39,633 nucleotides of DNA from Hallerella sp963660435 (GTDB lineage Bacteria; Fibrobacterota; Fibrobacteria; Fibrobacterales; Fibrobacteraceae). The position numbers were made by a program, and so were the translations under genes. A model generated the notes under the pieces. It did no database searches, had not been told where the DNA came from, and worked only from the letters and a program-made list of their open reading frames with translations. The DNA is taken from NCBI GenBank assembly GCA_963660435.1, contig CAVKYI010000016.1, positions 1 through 39,633 of the forward strand, read 5' to 3'. Every line of letters begins with the position of its first letter. The stretch's first letter is position 1. This document shows positions 1-7,739 of this stretch, piece by piece.

Positions 1-339
1 AAGGGGTCCCTGGCACTTTTCCTGCATTTTCTCGCTTGCTTTTCGCTTGCAACGCCAATTCATTCATCAAATTCGGCAAAAACACACTTTGTCCACAGCG
101 TAAAAACATTTTCTAATTTGATTTCTCTCGCCTTTCTACAGATTTTGCTCCAAAATTTCTCTCCGTACCCATCAGAAATAGAGTTTTCCCCTTCAGGATA
201 CGCCAAGAATCCGGACGCCTTTCCCCAAAAGCTTCCTTTGGCACAAAGGTTTTCGGAAAAAGAGTCGTTTGGTAATCAGGAATAGCCACCGAGCGAAGCC
301 GATCTCGCGCCCGAAAGGTCGCAGACGATTCAATACAAA
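1..339. other. Left-edge stretch without a convincing gene
   Basis: I see no supportable gene here. An open frame runs leftwards through 113-496, but most of its upstream half lies antisense to the permease at 340-1107, it has no recognisable domain, and its residues look like translated noncoding DNA. The stretch is AT-rich around 60-130. One TTGTCCACA at 89-97 differs by one base from a DnaA box but stands alone. No terminator-like hairpin with a T-run is visible after the permease stop at 340. Confidence 0.5.
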
Positions 340-1107
340 TTAACCGAACAAGTCTTTTATCAAAAACAGGGCCAGTCCAAGACTCGCCACCGAGACAAAG
401 CGCCCGACAAAGGCGTTTCCCTTTTTGCACTGCAAGTGGCTTCCGTAGATTCCGCCCAACAGCGATCCGGCAGAAACACAAACGGCAAGGCTCCAATCCA
501 CTTTTCCCATTCCGATAAGGCCTATCGTACTGACAAGCAGAAATGTTCCGGTCAAGGCGTTCTTCAATGCGTTCACCCGCAAGAGGTCAAGACCCGTATA
601 GCGCGACAGCGCGATAATCTGTACGAAACCGACGCCGACCTGCATGACATTGCCATAGACTCCGATGAGGAAAAAGCCGATAAAGGCAAGTGGGGACATT
701 TTTCTTGCAGGCCTAGGCGAAGTCTTTCCCAGGACACTTCGATTGACATGACTCATGATGACAACAAAAAATATGGCGATGGACAGAACGACTTGGAAAA
801 CCCTATCGTTGATCCTGGCAAGGAAAAAGATTCCACACAGCGATCCGGCAAGCGTCGGCCAGATTAGCATTCGAAAGAACTTGACATTCAAAAGTCCCTG
901 ACGAAACATGTGCGCCGCCGCGGCAAGGTCGCCGACAAGGAGTCCCAGGCGATTCGTGCCGTTCGCAACCGTTGGAGGGAGCCCGAAAAATATCATCAGC
1001 GGCAAGCTGACCGAACTGCCTCCGCCGGCAACGCTATTGATTGCGCTAGTCAAGGCGCCGATGAAAAAGAACACGGTGTAGAGATACCACTCGTGCCCAA
1101 AAATCAT
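340..1107 (-). CDS. TauE/SafE (TSUP) family membrane permease
   Basis: This is a 255-residue, almost wholly hydrophobic protein with about eight predicted membrane segments. The family moves sulfite, sulfonates or other small organic anions across the inner membrane; the substrate cannot be told from sequence. The N-terminal segment carries the glycine-rich NSVAGGGSS stretch (about residues 24-32) typical of TSUP proteins, and a related Gly-rich stretch (GSLLGGIYG) recurs near residue 215, fitting the family's internal duplication. The ATG overlaps the stop codon of the upstream lipoprotein gene by four bases (ATGA, 1104-1107), so translation is probably coupled. It is the last gene of an operon starting with the penicillin-binding protein at 5519. 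A functional link to the cell wall genes is not evident. Confidence 0.85.
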   Translation of the reverse strand: MIFGHEWYLYTVFFFIGALTSAINSVAGGGSSVSLPLMIFFGLPPTVANGTNRLGLLVGDLAAAAHMFRQGLLNVKFFRMLIWPTLAGSLCGIFFLARINDRVFQVVLSIAIFFVVIMSHVNRSVLGKTSPRPARKMSPLAFIGFFLIGVYGNVMQVGVGFVQIIALSRYTGLDLLRVNALKNALTGTFLLVSTIGLIGMGKVDWSLAVCVSAGSLLGGIYGSHLQCKKGNAFVGRFVSVASLGLALFLIKDLFG

Positions 1108-2348
1108 TTGGCGAGTTCCCGCGACAGGAATTCCCGGTTGGAAAGTACGGTCGCCCGATCCCTATAGTTCGGAGCGAAATCCAGACACGCATCCAACTCT
1201 TCGATCGAAGCCTTCAATATTTGAATCCGGTCCGTTTTTTTTCTTTGCGATTTGGCAAAGAGCGATGCAGCCCGTTCTCGTTTTTCGGTACAGAATCTGC
1301 TTTCGAGAGAATCTTGCGCACGTAAAGCCTCTCCGCGAAGATTGCTGGACTTGAGCTTTTGAAAGAGCTCCTTGGCCCTCGTCCACTTGGATTCGGCGGC
1401 AAGCCTTTGAGCCTCTTCCAGCAAAAGCCTTGGATCGTGACTTTTCCAGAACGACTCCGACAAGGACGCCTCCTCCGATCGCATCGAAGATATTTTCAGC
1501 AAGGATGCCCGCAACTGGAGCGTATCGGCAAAATCCGGATATCGCAGGAGCAAGTCCGTGAGCGTTCGTTCCGCATCATCAAAGCCCGCCTTTTCAAAGG
1601 CAATGGAAAGCGCCGCGTCCCGACCTTTTTTCACCTTTCCGAACGTTCGGGAATAGGCCTGCCGAGAAATCGAATCCGCCAGGATCCGCGAGGAATCTTC
1701 CGGGGAAAACTTCCGGATGGAATCGGCAATCGGCTTGATTTCCGAAAAGTCCGCCCGGCGAGCATTCGCATTGGCAAGATCGATCAGAAGCCTTTCGAGC
1801 GTTTCGAAATCCAGAGATTCCGGTCGCCGATTCTTTTCGTCAAGAGCCTTCACGTGTTTTTGCCATTCTTCCCAAAGCGGATTCAAGACGGAAAACTGCT
1901 CCGCGATGGCGGCTACGGAATCTTTCATTCCCAGGGCATCAAAGGAATCCGCACGCGAGATCGCTTTTCGGGCAATCCGCGAAATTTCGACATACACGTC
2001 AAAAGCATCCGGTTCCACTGCCTGCGCGGTATCACCTTGAAGAAAAACGCGTTCTGTCGAATCGGGGAGCGTTCTTTCGGTCGTATCAGGAGCGGTGACT
2101 TCTTCGGAACGAGACGATTTTTCGGTATGTTCGCGTTCCAGGTTCTTCGACTGGGTATTCGCCGACTGCGGAAGCGATTCCGAAATTCTTGAACCGGGAA
2201 CGCTTCCTGCGCAAGCCGTGAGCAGCACGATTGCAAACCCCAGAATAGAACCTCTAAAAATCGCCTTGGTCAAGAAAATCGTCGCAACCAAATTTTTAAA
2301 AATCGAATTTTTAGAGGAGACAGGAAGATATCGTCTTGCCGTAAGCAT
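1104..2348 (-). CDS. TPR-like lipoprotein with repeat-derived N-terminus
   Basis: This 414-residue protein has a lipobox (LLTAC, Cys46) after a hydrophobic segment, so it is probably a lipoprotein. The mature part is Ser/Thr/Glu-rich for about 60 residues, then strongly helical with paired-helix, TPR-like stretches (about 190-410). No named family is recognised. The ATG at 2348 has GAAGGA nine bases upstream and begins three bases after the penicillin-binding protein stop. That start gives an unusually long 45-residue leader before the Cys, because residues 11-33 are encoded by a terminal-inverted-repeat element (2251-2317). Alternative TTG starts inside the element (Leu20 or Leu26) would give a normal-length signal peptide but have no visible ribosome site. 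Its place directly after a class A penicillin-binding protein suggests an Lpo-type or periplasmic partner; this is inference. Confidence 0.75.
   Translation of the reverse strand: MLTARRYLPVSSKNSIFKNLVATIFLTKAIFRGSILGFAIVLLTACAGSVPGSRISESLPQSANTQSKNLEREHTEKSSRSEEVTAPDTTERTLPDSTERVFLQGDTAQAVEPDAFDVYVEISRIARKAISRADSFDALGMKDSVAAIAEQFSVLNPLWEEWQKHVKALDEKNRRPESLDFETLERLLIDLANANARRADFSEIKPIADSIRKFSPEDSSRILADSISRQAYSRTFGKVKKGRDAALSIAFEKAGFDDAERTLTDLLLRYPDFADTLQLRASLLKISSMRSEEASLSESFWKSHDPRLLLEEAQRLAAESKWTRAKELFQKLKSSNLRGEALRAQDSLESRFCTEKRERAASLFAKSQRKKTDRIQILKASIEELDACLDFAPNYRDRATVLSNREFLSRELAK
2251..2317. repeat. Repeat copy A, short form, inside a coding region
   Basis: This 67-bp element is bounded by CCTCTAAAAAT and its inverted copy TTTTTAGAGG. 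It shares its left about 30 bases (ctaaaaatYgccttggtYaagaaaa) and right about 37 bases (gtcRcaaccaaattttt...ttagagg) with the longer copy at 5772-5892, and lacks about 45 internal bases of that copy. It lies in frame within the 5' end of the lipoprotein gene (minus strand) and contains no stop in that frame. No clear target duplication is visible. Confidence 0.75.
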
Positions 2349-2351
2349 TTT

Positions 2352-5300
2352 CTAGAATCCTTCGCCCGGTTCGATAGGAACAAAAGCCTTTTCGCCAAGG
2401 AAATCCTCGGGCAGTTCGAAGTCGTCCTTTTCCGGCTGCGATTCGCGCTGTTCTTGCCGACCGGAATCAAGCGGAACGCTCGGCATGGAAAGAGACGTGA
2501 CAAAACCCGCGTTCGCGGCGCTTACCGCCGCCGTTTCCACCTGCGTTTGGGGCATGTAGCCCGGGACGTCGAGAAGGGGGACGCTCTTTCCCTTGCCGTC
2601 AGCGGAATAAATCGGCAGCCCCGTCATCGGATGCACCAGGATTTCTCCGCGCTCCGTTTCCAGGCGAAGAGGAACCCTTCCGGAAGCGAGCATCGAAATG
2701 TCAAGGAAATCAACCCTGGAATTTTCCCCGCGAATCCGGATCGCGCTTTGCGCAAAATCCGCCCATTGCGGAAGCCCACCCGAAGACCCCGCGATTCGTG
2801 TCCTTCCAAACTTCAGCGGACGATTGTCGTCAAAGCCCACATAGCTGCCGATTGCCAAGGCGGAATCCGCGGCAAAGCCGTTCTTGTCCGGAACGAATGT
2901 CGGAATCGCTCCCAGGAACGCCACGTTCCGATAGTCGTTAGTCGTTCCTGTCTTGCCGAATGTCGGGAACAGGAGCGTCGATTCGCGGTTTGGCGACGTC
3001 ACCGTCATTTTTCCGTATTGGCTAAACGCGGTACCATACCGGAACACGGCATGAAGCATCACGGCGACCTGTTCCGTCAGCGTATCGGAAAGCATCTTCT
3101 TCGCTTCGACCGAATTTTCGAACAGCAGATGCCCGTCCCTATCGCGGATTTCCTTCACAAGGCACGGTTCGTTCCAGTCCCCGTCGGCACACTTGTAAAC
3201 ATTGCCCGTCAAAAGCGTCTGGTAGGCAACGGTCATCTCGGCAAGCGTCACCTCGTTTACGCCAAGCGGCATGCTGAGAACCTCGCGAAGCTTTCCGTGG
3301 ATGCCGATTTCGCCGGCGAACCTCGCAAAGGCAGCCATCGCCACGGACCGCTTGAAGTCCGGCCAGTAGCGCAGCTTTTCGACAGAAGCGTAGTCCATGT
3401 CCTCGGACGGGATTTCCACCATGCCATTGAGTCTTCGAACATCGGACAGTTTCAAGTCGGGATAGACTTTTTCGTCGATCGGCGTCGAAACGTTTTCGCC
3501 ATCGGGCGAGAAGGTTTTCAAGTCGGACGCCTTGAGAAGCGAAAGGTAGCGCAAGAAATTGTGATCGAATTTTGCAAAGTAGGACTTGTCCAGCTTGCGG
3601 AAACGCTTCTTGCCGTTTTCCACGTTTCGCCCGTAAAACATGTTGCGAACAGCCCGCGCCGCCGAAGGCCGATTCTCGTAAAGGAGCCTTTCGTATAGGT
3701 TTGCCTGCGCCCTCGAAAATTCGATTTCGTTTTTCGCCGTTTCGTTCAGGTAGAGCCCGTATTTATCGCGAAGCCGCTTGCGATAGTCTTCGAAAGATTC
3801 CTCTTCTCCCTTGAGGAATCCGTTTTCGCGGGCCACCTCCGCAAATTCCTCGTCGGAAAGCTTGTCTAGAAGATGATCGAGAAGCCAGATGGTCGCGATG
3901 TTCTCGGAACGGACCGCAGCCCAGAGAATGCTGACCGTTTCGCCCTTGTTCCTATGGTCGGGCCGCGGAAAGTAAAAATCGTTTTCGAACTGGAACAGAT
4001 TGAAATCGTTTTCGAGTTCATCCAGGTAATGCCAACCGTATTTTAAGGCCGCGCCAAAGAGAAGAGGCTTCCAACTCGAACCGAGCTGCCGCTTTGCCTT
4101 GAAGGAACGGTCATAGCCCGAATTGTGGAATCCCGACTGGCTCGCCACCTCCTTTCCATTCTGGATAGCGACAAGCGCGCCTTGCAGAACCGGTTCCGTT
4201 TCGACCGCGCAAGGAACGGCACCGTTTTCCAGCACGGAATCCTTGACGCTCACAAGCAGCACGGATCCCTTGGAAAGCCTTGGCGCGAGAACCGTCTTCA
4301 CATCGGCGTTCATCCGCTTTTCGAGAGAATCGAGGTCCGACTTCCCTACATGACCGAGGAGCTGACCAAAGGAAAGATAGATGTCCGAAAGCTTTCCCTT
4401 TTCGTCCGACTTCACGGAATCCACCGCGCCATACAGATAGTCCCCGACGCGGGCAAAGGCGGCGCGATTCGGCTGATCCGACTTGGGAAGCGCAAAGCCT
4501 CCGAGCTTGACCTGCAAGTTCGAAATGTTGTTCTGGACGGCCCGCTTCGCCGCAGCCTGGTAATCCGCATCGACTGTCGTCACGATGGAAAGCTGGGCCT
4601 TTCGCCAATCGGAAATGCCGTTCTTTTCGAACAGTTCGCGATAAAAATCCGAATCGAACTTTTCCTCTATCCGGGAAAGCTGCGTGGAAAGCGCGAAGCG
4701 GAAATTTCCATGACGGAATTCGAGAGGTTTCGCAAGCGCGGAATCCATTTCGTCCTGCGAAATGTACCTTTCCTCGACCATGCGCCCGAGGACATACTTC
4801 AGGCGTTCCTGACCGCGGCGAACGGCCCGGTCACGACGTTCCTGGTTTTTCTGGATGAAAGGATCGTAGTTGAAAGGTCCCTTGACCGAACCCGCGATAA
4901 AGGCGCACTCGGCAAGCGACAGTTCCTTGAGCTCCTTGTCGAAAAAATACTGGGCGGCGATGGCGACGCCTTTCCCCGTCCCCGAGACGTGGAACTGGTT
5001 CAGGTAGAATTCGAGGATTTCTTCCTTGGGAAAATGCCGTTCCATTCGAAGCGCATCGACAAGTTCCTTCCACTTCGCCTTGACGCTGCGCTCTTCGCGC
5101 CCGTAGATGTTCTTGACCGTCTGCTGGGTGAGCGTCGAACCGCCCTGCACAAGCTTCCCCGCCCGGATGTTGTGAAGCATCGCACGGGAAAATCCGGTAA
5201 TGTCGAAGCCTCCGTGTTCGAAATAGCGGGCATCTTCCGCGGCGACAAGGGCGTTCACGATGTTTTCGGGAATTTCTCCATAGGGAACGTAAATCCGATG

Positions 5301-5519
5301 GTTGACATCGAAAAAGGATCCGAGGAGCCGTTCCCCGTCCCGGTAATACACGCGGGATTCTCCCGAAAGCTCCGAAAGGATGTATTCCCGATTGAAGACT
5401 CCGTCCGGATCCCTTGTCGGCAAGATGCGAAAAACGATGACATACAGAGGAATCAGGCACAAAAGTCCGACAATCAACAGGGCAACGGCAATTTTCAAGA
5501 ACGTTTTTAGAAATTTCAT
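2352..5519 (-). CDS. Class A penicillin-binding protein (bifunctional PBP1)
   Basis: At 1055 residues this is a large class A penicillin-binding protein that polymerises and cross-links peptidoglycan from the inner membrane. After a short cytoplasmic start there is one membrane anchor (about residues 8-32). The GT51 glycosyltransferase domain shows EDARYFEHGG (95-104, catalytic Glu95) and QGGSTLTQQ (125-133). The transpeptidase domain has the three penicillin-binding motifs: SSWK with nucleophile Ser481, SEN at 538-540, and KTGTT at 856-860. The spacing between the second and third motifs is long, so the domain carries insertions. The last about 45 residues are acidic and low in complexity. 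It is the first gene of an operon with the lipoprotein and permease downstream. A TATTTT -10-like element lies at 5558-5563. No cytoplasmic regulator is visible nearby. Confidence 0.96.
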   Translation of the reverse strand: MKFLKTFLKIAVALLIVGLLCLIPLYVIVFRILPTRDPDGVFNREYILSELSGESRVYYRDGERLLGSFFDVNHRIYVPYGEIPENIVNALVAAEDARYFEHGGFDITGFSRAMLHNIRAGKLVQGGSTLTQQTVKNIYGREERSVKAKWKELVDALRMERHFPKEEILEFYLNQFHVSGTGKGVAIAAQYFFDKELKELSLAECAFIAGSVKGPFNYDPFIQKNQERRDRAVRRGQERLKYVLGRMVEERYISQDEMDSALAKPLEFRHGNFRFALSTQLSRIEEKFDSDFYRELFEKNGISDWRKAQLSIVTTVDADYQAAAKRAVQNNISNLQVKLGGFALPKSDQPNRAAFARVGDYLYGAVDSVKSDEKGKLSDIYLSFGQLLGHVGKSDLDSLEKRMNADVKTVLAPRLSKGSVLLVSVKDSVLENGAVPCAVETEPVLQGALVAIQNGKEVASQSGFHNSGYDRSFKAKRQLGSSWKPLLFGAALKYGWHYLDELENDFNLFQFENDFYFPRPDHRNKGETVSILWAAVRSENIATIWLLDHLLDKLSDEEFAEVARENGFLKGEEESFEDYRKRLRDKYGLYLNETAKNEIEFSRAQANLYERLLYENRPSAARAVRNMFYGRNVENGKKRFRKLDKSYFAKFDHNFLRYLSLLKASDLKTFSPDGENVSTPIDEKVYPDLKLSDVRRLNGMVEIPSEDMDYASVEKLRYWPDFKRSVAMAAFARFAGEIGIHGKLREVLSMPLGVNEVTLAEMTVAYQTLLTGNVYKCADGDWNEPCLVKEIRDRDGHLLFENSVEAKKMLSDTLTEQVAVMLHAVFRYGTAFSQYGKMTVTSPNRESTLLFPTFGKTGTTNDYRNVAFLGAIPTFVPDKNGFAADSALAIGSYVGFDDNRPLKFGRTRIAGSSGGLPQWADFAQSAIRIRGENSRVDFLDISMLASGRVPLRLETERGEILVHPMTGLPIYSADGKGKSVPLLDVPGYMPQTQVETAAVSAANAGFVTSLSMPSVPLDSGRQEQRESQPEKDDFELPEDFLGEKAFVPIEPGEGF

Positions 5520-5592
5520 GGCGATATGACGGGTTCAGGGACTCCAAGTTCCAGATAAAAATAACAAAAAGGATTTTTTCCAAAATTTGAAC

Positions 5593-5621
5593 TTGAAAAT
5601 TTTCCGAAAAATATGTAGAAT
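5593..5621 (+). promoter_or_regulatory. Promoter of tRNA-Ser
   Basis: TTGAAA at 5593-5598 and TAGAAT at 5616-5621 are separated by 17 bases, close to a sigma-70-type consensus. Transcription would start near 5628, about ten bases before the mature tRNA. Confidence 0.6.
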
Positions 5622-5638
5622 TGTAGTCCCCCGAATTA

Positions 5639-5726
5639 GGGGAGGTGGCCGAGTTGGCCGAAGGCGCGTCCCTGCTAAGGACGTATAGGGGTAACCCTAT
5701 CGCGAGTTCGAATCTCGCCCTCCCCG
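5639..5726 (+). tRNA. tRNA-Ser(GCT)
   Basis: This is a complete class II tRNA of 88 bases. The acceptor stem pairs GGGGAGG (5639-5645) with CCTCCCC (5719-5725), with G5726 as discriminator. The anticodon stem CGTCC/GGACG encloses CTGCTAA with anticodon GCT at 5674-5676, reading AGC/AGU serine codons. The long variable arm (tataggggtaaccctatc) is typical of tRNA-Ser. The T-arm is GCGAG-TTCGAAT-CTCGC. The CCA end is not encoded. Confidence 0.97.
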
Positions 5727-5728
5727 CT

Positions 5729-5768
5729 CTTAAAGGTCTTCGCGCAAGCGGAGACCTTTAAGCTTTTT
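5729..5768 (+). terminator. Intrinsic terminator after tRNA-Ser
   Basis: A 15-bp stem with one G-T pair (5729-5743 with 5748-5762) and a GCAA tetraloop is followed by TTTTT at 5764-5768. The right arm can also pair perfectly (14 bp) with 5767-5780, the start of the downstream repeat, giving a mutually exclusive hairpin. Confidence 0.85.
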
Positions 5769-5771
5769 AAA

Positions 5772-5892
5772 GGTCTCCGCTAAAAATTGCCTTGGTTAAG
5801 AAAACTTGAGCGAGACCAAGCAAAGACAGGAATGACGAACCAGCGCGAAGAGTCACAACCAAATTTTGAAAATTGAATTTTTAGAGGCGACC
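5772..5892. repeat. Repeat copy B, long form with terminal inverted repeats
   Basis: This element of about 121 bp starts GGTCTCCGCTAAAAATT and ends with the near-perfect inverted copy AATTTTTAGAGGCGACC. Inside, CTTGGT (near 5791) and ACCAAG (near 5815) can pair. It fills the gap between the tRNA terminator and the stop of the histidine phosphatase gene. It has no coding capacity. Size, inverted ends and dispersal look like a MITE or REP-like element; no transposase of matching ends is in the window. Confidence 0.8.
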
Positions 5893-5907
5893 TAAAGACT
5901 TCCCGCC

Positions 5908-6573
5908 CTAGAACCGAAGCCAACCGTCGTCCAAAAACGCTATCGGGAAAATCCGCACGGTCTTTTTGTCTGCGGAAAAAAGGATCGCCGCGCCGGAAAG
6001 AAAATTCAGCCAGAGATTCGGACGAAAACGGACATCGGTAAAATGCGAAAGGAACGGCACGATCCAGGCATCGTGGGAACAGAACACGTTCAGGTCCGCC
6101 GGAGAATTTTCGAGCAAGAACCGCAAGAACTTTTCGGATCCCTCTACAAGAGGCAAGAATCCCGGAAGCGAGCCTTCGCGGAGATATCGGCAGACCGCCG
6201 GGTAGAATCCTTCCTTCAGATAGCGTTCGTAGTCCACGAATGCGCTTACATAGAAGTCTCCCAGGCAGTCAAGGCGAGCAACTTTTTCCGGGTCCGAAAA
6301 TTCCAAGGCTCCGCAGCCTTTCGCAAAAAGCGCGGCGGTTTCCCGGCAACGGAAAACGGGACTCGAACCGAAAAAGAAAGAGCCGTCAAAACCGGAAAAT
6401 TCCTTTCCGGCGGCAAGAGCCTGCAAGCGCCCACGGTCGGTCAAAGGGACCTTCGAACCGTAGTCCTCGTCTTCCAGCGTAATGTGGCGGCGTTCGCCGT
6501 GGCGGATCAAGAGGGAGAGCCTTTCTTCCGGCCTTTTCTGTTCCAGGATTTGCGATGCGGTCAAAAATTTCAT
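5908..6573 (-). CDS. Histidine phosphatase superfamily protein
   Basis: This protein has 221 residues from the ATG at 6573, chosen because it forms a four-base ATGA overlap with the upstream PAP2 gene and starts just before the conserved fold. The RHGER motif (Arg24-His25-Gly26) supplies the phosphohistidine nucleophile. A later CRETA segment and CSHDAW (about 170-175) supply the other phosphate-binding Arg and the second catalytic His. There is no signal peptide, so it is probably cytoplasmic. The superfamily includes phosphoglycerate mutases, SixA-type protein phosphatases and phytase-like enzymes; the substrate here is unknown. Coupling to a PAP2 phosphatase may indicate a shared role in phospho-metabolite turnover, which is inference. 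Confidence 0.85.
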   Translation of the reverse strand: MKFLTASQILEQKRPEERLSLLIRHGERRHITLEDEDYGSKVPLTDRGRLQALAAGKEFSGFDGSFFFGSSPVFRCRETAALFAKGCGALEFSDPEKVARLDCLGDFYVSAFVDYERYLKEGFYPAVCRYLREGSLPGFLPLVEGSEKFLRFLLENSPADLNVFCSHDAWIVPFLSHFTDVRFRPNLWLNFLSGAAILFSADKKTVRIFPIAFLDDGWLRF

Positions 6574-7127
6574 GAAAGGATTCCCGCAAGAAGCGGTGAC
6601 AGGGCAAAAATCCAGAGCAGCTGCCCCAAGGCAAAGCTCGCGATTCCCAAAAGGAATCCCCCGACGACGTCCGAGAGCCAGTGGACCCCGAAATAGACCC
6701 TTAAAAATCCCCACGTGAGCGGAAAACCTATCATCACAAGCCCCGCGGCGGGAACCGAAAGCAGCACGGTCGTCGCTATCGCCAGGTTGTTCATCGTATG
6801 CCCCGACGGAAAGCTGTACTTGTCAAGCGGCGGAACAAGAGCCTTGAATTCCGGGATGGCGTCAAAGGGTCGCTTGCGCTTTGTGGAAAGCTTCACGATC
6901 CAGTAAAGTCCGAGCGAAACGACAAGAGACGGAAGGACCTGCAAAAGGACAATCGCGAGAAACTTCGGGCCATCGACGATTAGAATCAGAACCACGATCA
7001 GCGCCCACGCGTAGCCGTCGCCAAGCCTTGTGTAAAGCTTCAAGAGGCGATCAGCGCGGGCCGAAAGCCGATGCGTATAGAGGTAGCGCGAAAAGCGTTC
7101 GTCCAGATTTGCGATTTTTCGAAACAT
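6570..7127 (-). CDS. PAP2 family membrane phosphatase
   Basis: This is a 185-residue integral membrane protein with the three phosphatidic acid phosphatase type 2 signatures. They are K-x6-RP (KLSTKRKRP, about residues 80-88), PSGH (about 107-110), and R-x5-H-x3-D (RVYFGVHWLSD, about 143-153). Such enzymes dephosphorylate undecaprenyl pyrophosphate, phosphatidate or phosphatidylglycerophosphate at the membrane. With cell wall genes in the window, undecaprenyl-PP recycling is plausible but not shown. The gene follows rdgB by 12 bases and overlaps the next gene by ATGA. Confidence 0.9.
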   Translation of the reverse strand: MFRKIANLDERFSRYLYTHRLSARADRLLKLYTRLGDGYAWALIVVLILIVDGPKFLAIVLLQVLPSLVVSLGLYWIVKLSTKRKRPFDAIPEFKALVPPLDKYSFPSGHTMNNLAIATTVLLSVPAAGLVMIGFPLTWGFLRVYFGVHWLSDVVGGFLLGIASFALGQLLWIFALSPLLAGILS

Positions 7128-7139
7128 CGATGGGACAGC

Positions 7140-7739
7140 CTACAAAAGCTTTATCGCCTTGAGATTCTCGATCGCGCGACCGCGATGGCTAAGCGACTGC
7201 TTTTCTTCGAGGGACATTTCCGCAAATGTTCTTTCATGGCCATCGGGAACAAAGAGCGGATCGTAGCCAAAACCTTCCGTTCCGCGAAAATTTTCGAGGA
7301 TTCTTCCGCGGCACTCGCCTTCGACACAACGCTCGGAACCATTTTCGTCGATGACGCAAAGAGCGGTCACAAAGCGCGCCGAGCGATCCTTGGCACCTTT
7401 CAGCTCGCGGAGAAGCTTTTCGTTATTCGCAAGGGAATCCCCGTGCACGCCCGCGAAGCGCGCGCTATGGATTCCGGGAGCGCCTCCCAAGGCTTTCACT
7501 TCCAGACCCGAATCATCCGCGATGACAGTCGCCACGATCTTTTCGCTTTTCAGGTAATCCGCCACGGCAACCGCCTTGATGCGGGCGTTTTCCGCAAAAG
7601 TCCTTCCGTTTTCATCGACATCATCCAGGAAGCCGACTTCCTTCTGCGTCTTGAACGTAAAATCCGCCTGTTCGAAAGCCTTGGCAAATTCTCGCGCCTT
7701 GCCTGGATTTCCCGTTGCGACAACGACCAGTCTTTTCAT
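7140..7739 (-). CDS. rdgB: Non-canonical purine NTP pyrophosphatase (RdgB/HAM1)
   Basis: This 199/200-residue protein matches the RdgB/Ham1 family over its whole length. It hydrolyses dITP, XTP and ITP to monophosphates, keeping deaminated purines out of DNA and RNA. It opens with VVVATGNPGKAREF (substrate-binding TGNxxK). It has TFAENARIKA, the ADDSGLEV motif with the catalytic acidic residues, APGIHSARFAG, and the C-terminal GFGYDPLF and SHRGRA segments. The ATG at 7739 gives the normal family length; upstream in-frame sequence overlaps the previous gene and is not conserved. It overlaps that gene's stop by ATGA (7736-7739). Confidence 0.97.
   Translation of the reverse strand: MKRLVVVATGNPGKAREFAKAFEQADFTFKTQKEVGFLDDVDENGRTFAENARIKAVAVADYLKSEKIVATVIADDSGLEVKALGGAPGIHSARFAGVHGDSLANNEKLLRELKGAKDRSARFVTALCVIDENGSERCVEGECRGRILENFRGTEGFGYDPLFVPDGHERTFAEMSLEEKQSLSHRGRAIENLKAIKLL

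Noticed and set aside
89..97. DnaA-box-like TTGTCCACA
   Set aside because: It has one mismatch and stands alone with no cluster or AT-rich unwinding region, so it is not evidence for an origin.
113..496. Possible small minus-strand gene at the left edge
   Set aside because: Half of it overlaps the TauE/SafE permease on the same strand in another frame, no domain is seen, and the start lies inside the permease.
4125..5510. Long plus-strand frame opposite the class A PBP
   Set aside because: It lies antisense to conserved GT51 and transpeptidase motifs, with no ribosome site or domain.
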